Of a stretch of 12,638 nucleotides of DNA, positions 7,069 to 12,638 are shown in pieces (position 1 is the first letter of the stretch; each line of letters opens with the position of its first letter). Source of the DNA: Actinomycetota bacterium (GTDB lineage Bacteria > Actinomycetota > Thermoleophilia > Gaiellales > Gaiellaceae). The stretch spans positions 1 to 12,638 of the forward strand of contig VAYE01000084.1 in NCBI GenBank assembly GCA_005883235.1, given 5' to 3'. The notes below the pieces were generated by a model, which saw only the letters and a program-made list of their open reading frames with translations, did no database searches and was not told the origin of the DNA. The translations under genes and the position numbers were made by a program.

Positions 7069-7418
7069 CTCCTCTCGGCATCTCGATCGCCGCCGCGCTG
7101 GCCTCGCTCGCCCTGCTCGCGGTGATCTTCGAGCTGATCCGCCGCCACCGGCTTCGCGAGCGCTACGCGCTGCTCTGGCTCCTGGCCGGGACCGTGCTGC
7201 TCGTCCTCTCGCTCTGGCGCTCGAGCGTGAACACGATCGCGGGCTGGGCGGGTGTTCGCGGCTACCCGCCGGCCGTCCTGTTCGCGGTCGCCGTGCTCTT
7301 CATCCTCGTCGTGCTCCTGCACTACTCCACGGTGGTCTCGAAGCTGACCGACCAGAACGTGATCCTCGCCCAGCGGCTCGCGCTCCTGGAGGCGCGGCTC
7401 CGCGACGGCGAGCACTGA
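7065..7418 (+). CDS. DUF2304 family small membrane protein
   Basis: This 117-residue protein has three membrane segments (about residues 5-25, 34-51 and 68-88) and a charged C-terminal helix, LAQRLALLEARLRDGEH, that could form a short coiled coil. Recognisable DUF2304 features are the IRRHRLRERYALLWLLAGT loop-helix and the LLHYSTVVSKLTDQNVILAQ end. DUF2304 genes commonly follow DPM1-like GT2 genes. The ATGA overlap here supports a functional pair, perhaps a membrane anchor or flippase-like partner for the polyprenyl-phosphate sugar; that role is inferred. The start is well supported by GGAGG at 7056. Confidence 0.85.
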   Translation: MTPLGISIAAALASLALLAVIFELIRRHRLRERYALLWLLAGTVLLVLSLWRSSVNTIAGWAGVRGYPPAVLFAVAVLFILVVLLHYSTVVSKLTDQNVILAQRLALLEARLRDGEH

Positions 7419-7419
7419 G

Positions 7420-8673
7420 CTGCGCGCCCTTCGCGCCGCCGCGCTCGGCGCCGTCCTGTTCGCGATCGCATGCGCGCTTCCGCACGTCGGCCTCTTCCGC
7501 GGCCACATCGACACGGGCATCTTCCAGAGCTACGGCGACCGGACGCTCGACGGCCGGGTCCCGTATCGCGACTTCTCGCTCGAGTACCCGCCCGGCGCGC
7601 TCCCGGCTTTCGTCGTGCCGTCGCTGGGCCCGGCGCGCGACTACGACACCTGGTTCTCGGCCTTCGAGGTCGTGGCCGGGATCGCGTGCATCCTCTTCGT
7701 CGCGCTGGCGCTCTCGGTCCCGGAGGTGCCGGACCGCCGCCTCTACGCCGCGGTCGCGATCACGGCGCTCGCTCCGCTCGCGCTCGGCCCGCTCGCGCTC
7801 CATCGCTACGACCTCTACGCGGCCGCCTTCGCCGCCGGCGGCCTGGCCGCCCTCGTGCACGGGCGCCGGCGGCTCGGCTTCGCCGTGCTCGGACTCGGGA
7901 CGGCGGCGAAGATCTTCCCGGTCGTCCTCGTCCCGCTCGCCTACCTCCACGTGGCGCGGCGCGTGGGTGCTCGGGAAGCGCGGCGGGGGCTCCTCTCCTT
8001 CGTCGTCGCGGCGGCGGTCGTCGTGCTCCCGTTCGTCGCGCTTGCACCAGGCGGCGTTCGGTTCAGCGTCGCCCGTCAGACGGGCCGCGCGCTTCAGCTG
8101 GAGACGATCGGCTCCTCGATCCTCCTCGGCGCGCACGCTCTCGGGGCCTACACGCCCCACCCGGCCTTCGGGTCCGGGTCGTGGAACCTCACCGGCTCGC
8201 TTCCGGACGCGGTGGCGGCCTTGCAGACCGCCCTTCAGCTGGCGGCGGTCCTCCTCGTGTGGCTCGTCTTCGCCCGCGGCAGCCGGGGACGCGAGCAGCT
8301 CCTAGTGGGCTCGGCGGCGGCCGTCGCCGTCTGGGTCGTCTTCGGGAAGGTGCTCTCGCCTCAGTTCCTGCTCTGGCTCGTTCCGCTCGTCCCGCTCGTC
8401 GTGGGCCGGAGACCCGCGAAGCTCGCCTTTCCGGTCGTGCTCGTCGCCGCGCTCGGGCTGACGCAGGCGGTCTACCCGGGCCGCTACGACTCCCTCGTCC
8501 GGCTCGACACGCTGCCGATCGTGCTGCTCCTCGCCCGCAACGCCCTCCTTGTCGCGCTCGCGGCGGCGCTTCTCCTGCGCCTACACCGGGAGGGCGTCGC
8601 GCAGGAAGTAGGCGGAGAGGGCGAGCGCCACCAGGCGCGCGAGGGTGTCCTCCTCGACGGCGGCGAGCGGTAG
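7420..8673 (+). CDS. GT87-like (DUF2029) polytopic membrane mannosyltransferase, probable CTG start
   Basis: This membrane protein of about 417 residues fits the GT-C/GT87 group, which uses polyprenyl-phosphate mannose to extend glycans outside the cell membrane. Counted from the CTG at 7420, the first helix (about 5-20) leads into the acidic loop GHIDTGIFQSYGDRTLDGRV, then PYRDFSLEYPPGALP, a classic first-loop signature. Later come HRYDLYAAAFAAGGLAAL, GLGTAAKIFPVVLVPLAYL and VVFGKVLSPQFLLWLVPLVP. Between the in-frame stop at 7360 and residue 66 (GTG at 7615) there is no ATG, GTG or TTG. A start at 7615 would remove the signature loop, so CTG at 7420, two bases after the DUF2304 stop, is the best candidate. 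The last 31 codons run antisense into the convergent gene and end GVLLDGGER, probably non-functional tail. Confidence 0.82.
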   Translation: MRALRAAALGAVLFAIACALPHVGLFRGHIDTGIFQSYGDRTLDGRVPYRDFSLEYPPGALPAFVVPSLGPARDYDTWFSAFEVVAGIACILFVALALSVPEVPDRRLYAAVAITALAPLALGPLALHRYDLYAAAFAAGGLAALVHGRRRLGFAVLGLGTAAKIFPVVLVPLAYLHVARRVGAREARRGLLSFVVAAAVVVLPFVALAPGGVRFSVARQTGRALQLETIGSSILLGAHALGAYTPHPAFGSGSWNLTGSLPDAVAALQTALQLAAVLLVWLVFARGSRGREQLLVGSAAAVAVWVVFGKVLSPQFLLWLVPLVPLVVGRRPAKLAFPVVLVAALGLTQAVYPGRYDSLVRLDTLPIVLLLARNALLVALAAALLLRLHREGVAQEVGGEGERHQAREGVLLDGGER

Positions 8674-9798
8674 CGCCCAGACGGCGTACCAGGGCTGGAG
8701 CCACGCCGTGGCGAGGAGCAGTCCGTCCGCCGCGAGCGCGAGCCGGGCGCGCCCGCGCCAGGCCTCGCGCAGCAGCCACAGGTAGAAGACGGCGAAGGCG
8801 AGCACGAGCCCGTCGGTCGCGTAGCGCTGGGGGAAGCCGAGCCGAGCCGCCCAGTACGGGAGACCGAGAGAGCTCGCAGAGTGGAGCTGGTTCGCGACCG
8901 GGCTCAAGACGCCGAGCCAGTGCGGTCCGTAACGGATCGACGCGACGATCGCGACGAGCACCGCTGCCGCTGCAAAGCTCAGGTGGCTGACGGGCCGCCC
9001 TCGCCGCCGCGCCTCGAGCGCGCGCAGCGGCAGGAAGACGAGCGCCGTCATCTTGATCGCGAGCGCGCCGACCCAGGCCGCGCCCGCCCAGCGGAAGCGG
9101 CCCGTTCCGCCGAGCGCGAGCGCGCCGAGCACGAAGACCATCATCAGCACGTCGTTGTGGCCTCCGCCCGCGAAGTGCAGGGCGACGAGCGGGCTCCACC
9201 CGACGAAGGCGGCGGCGAACGGGCTCCACAGGGCCGCGAGTGCCGCCAGGCCGATCGCCGCAAGAGCCGCCACGATCCGGAAGCCCCGTGTGGCGCTGCT
9301 CGGCGAGTCGCCGGCTACTCGGGCCACGCCCTCCGAGCCGAGCGTGAAGAGCGGCCCGTACACCGAGGGCTTCCGCTGCCAGTCGCGGCCCATCCGCCGG
9401 TAGGCGGGGTCGCGGGGGAAGCGGCTGGGGCGGTCGGCGTACGGATTGCCGTGGTGCACGGCGGCGATGCGGCCGTAGTCCCAGTACGAGTAGGCGTCCG
9501 TCGAGAGGAGCAGCGGAGCTGCGAGCGGCGCGAGCTGGATGGCCGCCGCGAGGGCGAGGACGGGCGCGAGCGGCGCTGGGCGGCGCCGAAGGAGCCAGAG
9601 ACCCGCAACGTAGAGGGCGAATGCGCCGACGAGCCCCCACGTCCAGGCGTCGCGCCAGGCGCCGGGCGGCCGGACGGGCGAGTGCTCCGTGATCGCGGTG
9701 TGGCGTGCTGCGAGGACCGCCACCACGACGCCGGCGAGGCAGCCCGCGCCGGCGGCGAGCGAGAGAACGGGACGACGAGACAGGCGGTCCGCGATCAG
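8581..9798 (-). CDS. MptB/GT87-like polyprenol-phosphate-mannose-dependent mannosyltransferase, probable CTG start
   Basis: This polytopic membrane protein of about 405 residues resembles MptA/MptB-like alpha-mannosyltransferases of actinobacteria, which act on the outer face of the membrane with polyprenyl-phosphate mannose. Counted from the CTG at 9798, the key loop STDAYSYWDYGRIAAVHHGN ends in PYADRPS (about 99-125), containing the catalytic-type acidic residue. The periplasmic/membrane motif HFAGGGHNDVLMMVFVLGAL (about 208-227) and ALAIKMTALVFLPLRAL are family-typical, as is the near-terminal AWLQPWYAVWALPL. The ATG at 9897 would add 33 Arg-rich residues overlapping the upstream gene by 103 bp and resembles antisense-type shadow sequence. 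The CTG at 9798 overlaps the upstream TGA (CTGA). The gene converges with the GT87 gene and overlaps its 3' end by 93 bp. The exact linkage made is unknown. Confidence 0.82.
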   Translation of the reverse strand: MIADRLSRRPVLSLAAGAGCLAGVVVAVLAARHTAITEHSPVRPPGAWRDAWTWGLVGAFALYVAGLWLLRRRPAPLAPVLALAAAIQLAPLAAPLLLSTDAYSYWDYGRIAAVHHGNPYADRPSRFPRDPAYRRMGRDWQRKPSVYGPLFTLGSEGVARVAGDSPSSATRGFRIVAALAAIGLAALAALWSPFAAAFVGWSPLVALHFAGGGHNDVLMMVFVLGALALGGTGRFRWAGAAWVGALAIKMTALVFLPLRALEARRRGRPVSHLSFAAAAVLVAIVASIRYGPHWLGVLSPVANQLHSASSLGLPYWAARLGFPQRYATDGLVLAFAVFYLWLLREAWRGRARLALAADGLLLATAWLQPWYAVWALPLAAVEEDTLARLVALALSAYFLRDALPV

Positions 9799-11552
9799 TG
9801 GAAGCGGCCGAGGACGCCGGGGCCGCTCAGGAGCATGACGTCGCCCGCGCTCTCGTCGTCGCGCCAGTTGGCCGTCAGCCCGATCCGGTAGATCCACGGC
9901 CCCGCGGGAGGCTTGTCGACGAAGGAGTGCGTCCGGGTCGTGCCGAGGAACTGCATCTCGAGGCGGCAGTCCGAGGCGCCGGGGGCCAGGCCGGAGGGCA
10001 GGCAGCGGATGCCGCGGCGGCCCGGCGGCAGCGTCGGGTCGGGCGCCTGGACGACGGGGCGCACGCGGTAGACGCGGTAGAAGACACGGGCGGGCGACGA
10101 CGCGGGTGGGTTCCAGGCGACGAGCTCGCCGCCGCCGCCACGCCCGACACGGACGGTGAAGTGATCGTCGACCGGCACGATCACGCTCTCGTCGAAGTAC
10201 TTCGCCTCCTTCGTGCCATGTAACGGCTTGAACGCCGCGAACACGAGCACGGGAGCGAGACCGAGCACGAGCCCGCCGGCGATCGCGAGCTCACGCCGCC
10301 CGGGAAGCCGGACGTCGCGTACGGGGAAGCGCTCCCAGAGCCGGGGTCCGACGGTGGGGATGAGGAGCGGGATCAGCGCCGCGAAGATGAGGACCGGCGG
10401 GAAGCCCGGCAGGAAGAGCCGCAGGAGGATCCCGCTCTCGATGCTGGCCTGCTCCGAGCTTCCCTTCACGAGGACGAAGGCGGCCAGCCAGCCGCCGAGG
10501 AGGAGCGCCTTCGGCCACGAGCGGCGCGCCGCGGCCAGGAAGCCGGCCAGCGGCAGCCACTGCAGCAGCCGCACGCTCCAGAAGAACTCGCGTAGCTCGA
10601 GGTAGTTGTGGTTCAGCCGCCACCAGTCGAAGTGGAGGTAACGGCTGACGACGAGGCCGAGCGGCAGCGCGGTTCCCTCGACGGCGCCGGCTCCCGCGGC
10701 GAGCGCCTTCGGCGCCGGCGTGAGGAACGGGAGGTGTCCGAGCCCCTTGTCCTTCCACAGCGCGAGCGCGACGAGCGCCGGCAGGAGCGCGAGCGCGAAG
10801 GCGCCTCCCTGCCGGATGCGGCGGGCGGCCGCGAAGGCGAGAAACGGCCCGGCCAGGAAGAGCGCGTTGGCCGGCTTGATCCCGATCGCGAAGCCGGCGA
10901 AGAGGCCCGCGACGGCGGCGTCGAGCAGCTCGTGCGTGTCGAGCGCGCGGATGCAGAAGTACGCGGCGACGAGCACGAAGACCATCGACGGGAAGTCGCC
11001 GAGGCCCGTCATCCCGAAGGCCTGCGGCAGGAACTGCTCGATGTACTTCGCGTGGTAGCGCTGGTCCCAGAGCGGGATCGACGCGAACGGCGCGAGCACC
11101 CAGACCAGCGCGGCGAAGTAGCCCAGCAGCCGGCCGCCGATCCGCGCCGCGATCCCGTAGACGCAGAAGAGAGCGACCGGCAGCAGGACGAGTGTCTGCG
11201 CGAGGACGATCGCAGGGAGGGCGGAGATGTAGCTCGCGCCGAAGAAGCGGGCGATCGGCGCGAGCAGGAAAGACCATCCGTAGCCGATCTCCGACTCCGG
11301 GATGTGCCCGTGCGAGATCACCCACGAGTCCGTGTAGAAGAAGGTCTGGTCGCCGCCCTGGTAGAAGAGCCAGCCGTTTCGGCGGACGACGAGCACGAAC
11401 ACGACGAGCGTGAGCCACTGGAGGACGACCATCGGGACGAGCACCGCCCACGGCTCGTAGCGCGCGATGCGCCGTTCGAGCCCGAGCACCCGGGACGGCC
11501 GCTCGGCCGCTATCGCCTCGGCGCTATAAGGCACCGCTTGCGGTGCCGCCAT
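9795..11552 (-). CDS. Large polytopic membrane protein, GT-C-like, with extracytoplasmic C-terminal domain
   Basis: The 585-residue product has a cytoplasmic N-terminus (about 40 residues) and roughly ten or more membrane helices up to about residue 440. A soluble tail of about 140 residues follows. The first external loop contains [20 protein letters not shown] (about 66-85), an acidic loop placed as in GT-C enzymes, and [20 protein letters not shown] lies further on. The tail (from about [17 protein letters not shown]) is rich in beta-type sequence: [10 protein letters not shown], a [13 protein letters not shown]ys pair, [20 protein letters not shown] and [12 protein letters not shown]. It resembles a fibronectin-III/Ig-like fold and probably sits outside the membrane. 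The start is unsure: at the ATG at 11552 a hairpin would occupy codons 2-8, and the GTG at 11489 is an alternative. The function may be glycosyl transfer; the family is only broadly recognised. Confidence 0.75.
   Translation of the reverse strand: MAAPQAVPYSAEAIAAERPSRVLGLERRIARYEPWAVLVPMVVLQWLTLVVFVLVVRRNGWLFYQGGDQTFFYTDSWVISHGHIPESEIGYGWSFLLAPIARFFGASYISALPAIVLAQTLVLLPVALFCVYGIAARIGGRLLGYFAALVWVLAPFASIPLWDQRYHAKYIEQFLPQAFGMTGLGDFPSMVFVLVAAYFCIRALDTHELLDAAVAGLFAGFAIGIKPANALFLAGPFLAFAAARRIRQGGAFALALLPALVALALWKDKGLGHLPFLTPAPKALAAGAGAVEGTALPLGLVVSRYLHFDWWRLNHNYLELREFFWSVRLLQWLPLAGFLAAARRSWPKALLLGGWLAAFVLVKGSSEQASIESGILLRLFLPGFPPVLIFAALIPLLIPTVGPRLWERFPVRDVRLPGRRELAIAGGLVLGLAPVLVFAAFKPLHGTKEAKYFDESVIVPVDDHFTVRVGRGGGGELVAWNPPASSPARVFYRVYRVRPVVQAPDPTLPPGRRGIRCLPSGLAPGASDCRLEMQFLGTTRTHSFVDKPPAGPWIYRIGLTANWRDDESAGDVMLLSGPGVLGRFH
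11530..11547. repeat. Perfect inverted repeat (7-bp stem, 4-nt loop)
   Basis: GGCACCG and CGGTGCC flank CTTG. Read on the minus strand it is followed by TTATAG rather than a T run, so it is a weak terminator at best. It falls in codons 2-8 if the membrane protein starts at 11552, which would hide the early coding region in the mRNA. Confidence 0.7.
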
Positions 11553-11554
11553 CA

Positions 11555-11581
11555 GGACGTGCGGGCTTCGCCCGTGCGTCC
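11555..11581. repeat. Long hairpin, 12-bp stem with TTC loop on the plus strand
   Basis: As plus-strand RNA, all 12 stem positions pair, including two G-U pairs at the sixth and seventh positions; the loop is UUC at 11567-11569. As minus-strand RNA the same two positions become C/A mismatches, leaving two 5-bp stems. It lies 7 bp from the 11530-11547 hairpin, in the short gap between the epimerase remnant and the membrane-protein gene. No T tract follows on either strand. It could be an attenuator, a leftover of a palindromic repeat element, or a barrier between the two genes. Confidence 0.65.
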
Positions 11582-11614
11582 GTCTGAAACGACCGGTCGA
11601 CTCGCTGGAAGCGG

Positions 11615-12378
11615 TTACGCATACGTGCGAGCCTGAGCGCGGTACCACGCGACTGTGCGCGTGATCCCCTCGACGTCTCGACTCCGGTGCCGAGGTTGAC
11701 GGGCTCGGGCCCGTCGTAGCGCTCGGCCGCCAGCACGAGGCCCTCCGCGCAGTCCTCGACGTAGAGGTACTCGCGGGTCGGCGAGCCGTCGCCCCAGAGC
11801 ACGATCTCCTCCGGCGACTCGAGCATCTTGCGAATCAGGGCCGGGATGACGTGCGAGGTCTCGAGGTCGAAGTTGTCGCGAGGCCCGTAGAGGTTCGTCG
11901 GGAGGAGGAAGATCGAGTTCTGCGCGTACTGCTCGCGGTAGGCCTGCGCGCCGACGAGGAGGGACTTCTTGGCGATCCCGTAGGGCGCGTTCGTCTCCTC
12001 GGGGTACCCGTTCCAGAGCTCCTCCTCGTGGAACGGCACGGGCGTGAGCTTCGGGTAGGCGCAGACCGTCCCGAGGAGGACGACCTTCGGCGTCTCGTTG
12101 AGCCGCGCCTGCTCGAGGACGTTCAGGCCCATCTGGAGGTTCGCGTACCAGAAGCGGCCCGGGCTCGCGCGGTTCGCGCCGATCCCGCCCACCTCCGCGG
12201 CGAGGTGGAAGACCAGCTCGGCGCCGGCGTCGCGGAACATCCGCTCCGCGTCGTCGCCGCGCGTCAGGTCGTACTCGCTCGAGCGCGCCGCGACGACGTC
12301 GTAGCCGCCCTGCTCGAGCCGCTCGACGAGGTGAGAGCCGAGGAAGCCGCCGCCGCCGGTGACGAGAACGCGCGTCAT
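11615..12378 (-). pseudogene. GDP-L-fucose synthase-like NAD-dependent epimerase, internal deletion and frameshift
   Basis: Extended SDR enzymes of this group convert or epimerise nucleotide sugars such as GDP-4-keto-6-deoxymannose. From the ATG at 12378, 234 residues are intact: [12 protein letters not shown]-binding motif (7-15), [14 protein letters not shown] (57-70), GTVCAYP with the catalytic Ser/Thr position (103-109), the YGIAKK Tyr/Lys pair (Y133, K137), [40 protein letters not shown] and VNLGTGVE. The sequence then jumps. In the main frame it becomes unrelated ([11 protein letters not shown]...) and runs on to a stop at 11524. In another frame the genuine family ending, [19 protein letters not shown], is found, stopping at TAA 11615-11617. 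About 55-60 residues appear lost at 11675-11680, a length not divisible by three. The gene starts in an ATGA overlap with the upstream gene. It is either a real pseudogene or an assembly error. Confidence 0.8.
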
Positions 12379-12638
12379 TTCACCTGGGCGCTCTGCTTCG
12401 CGCCTGCGAGCCAGTCGACGCGGCCGACCCACTTGTCGCGGTTCGCCGCGTACCACGCGATCGTCCGGGCGATGCCCTCCTCCCAGGACACGAGCGGCTC
12501 CCAGCCCGTCTCTCGCGACAGCTTCTCGTAGCCGACTCGTAGCGCCATGACGTCCGTGACGCCCGGCCGCAGGCGGTCAGGGGTGGTGACGATCTCCCGT
12601 CCGGCGGGCCAGTGGCCCTGCTCCTCGCCGATCCGGAG
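12375..12638 (-). CDS. Extended-SDR sugar-nucleotide dehydratase/epimerase, C-terminal part (runs off the right edge)
   Basis: The visible 87 residues form the end of an NAD-dependent epimerase/dehydratase of the RmlB/GDP-mannose-dehydratase-like class, which makes deoxy or epimerised nucleotide sugars. Recognisable are [40 protein letters not shown] and [20 protein letters not shown]; the last two are the substrate-domain ending common in these enzymes (a GW-P-SWEEG-RTI-WY pattern). The catalytic half lies beyond the window, so the precise reaction cannot be decided. Its neighbour being fucose-synthase-like makes a GDP-mannose 4,6-dehydratase role possible, but the ending is equally good for other extended SDR enzymes. 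The TGA overlaps the ATG of the epimerase (ATGA), and AGGTGA just before that ATG could serve as its ribosome binding site, so the two were co-translated. Confidence 0.85.
   Translation of the reverse strand, partial: LRIGEEQGHWPAGREIVTTPDRLRPGVTDVMALRVGYEKLSRETGWEPLVSWEEGIARTIAWYAANRDKWVGRVDWLAGAKQSAQVK

Noticed and set aside
7615..8673. GTG at 7615 as start of the GT87-like gene
   Set aside because: It would remove 65 residues containing the first helix and the conserved acidic loop plus the YPPGALP motif that are clearly encoded upstream.
11530..11581. A conventional intrinsic terminator for the epimerase gene
   Set aside because: No T run follows on the minus strand, and the larger stem pairs fully only in the opposite orientation.
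1..12638. tRNA, rRNA, CRISPR array, transposon ends or phage genes
   Set aside because: I looked on both strands and saw no spaced direct repeats, no transposase or integrase motifs and no RNA gene signatures; the sequence is coding almost throughout.

Overview
This is a GC-rich (roughly 70% by eye), gene-packed window with almost no intergenic DNA. It encodes part of a surface-glycan (exopolysaccharide or cell-wall polysaccharide) assembly locus. The composition, the start sites without ribosome binding sites and the gene families suggest an actinobacterium, possibly a Thermoleophilia/Gaiellales-like environmental lineage. That placement is an inference; the window has no rRNA or other marker gene. 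I see no tRNA, rRNA, CRISPR array, insertion sequence or phage gene.

The layout has three blocks. Left (1-1962, minus strand): two polytopic GT-C-type glycosyltransferase genes; the leftmost runs off the window edge. Centre (1961-8673, plus strand): a polysaccharide-deacetylase-like gene, a polyprenyl glycosylphosphotransferase, a 50-residue membrane miniprotein, a class I methyltransferase, a CgeB-like glycosyltransferase, a DPM1-like GT2 enzyme, a DUF2304 membrane protein and a GT87-like membrane mannosyltransferase. Right (8581-12638, minus strand, read right to left): an extended-SDR sugar-nucleotide enzyme (only its 3' end is present), a GDP-fucose-synthase-like epimerase that carries an internal deletion, a large membrane protein with an extracytoplasmic tail, and an MptB-like membrane mannosyltransferase.

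The inferred flow is as follows. The SDR enzymes make activated sugars. The phosphotransferase places the first sugar phosphate on a polyprenyl carrier. The CgeB-like enzyme extends the chain on the cytoplasmic side. The GT2 enzyme charges polyprenyl phosphate with a hexose, and DUF2304 may help it. The GT-C proteins use such lipid donors outside the membrane, and the methyltransferase and deacetylase-like protein decorate the product.

The most notable observations are: (1) three genes in tightly coupled positions lack any credible ATG/GTG/TTG start and appear to begin at CTG next to or overlapping the previous stop; (2) the epimerase gene is missing about 55-60 codons, and its original C-terminus is still readable in another frame; (3) the deacetylase-like gene lacks the usual His-rich metal motif; (4) two strong hairpins lie side by side at the epimerase/membrane-protein junction; (5) the left and centre blocks diverge from start codons that physically overlap.
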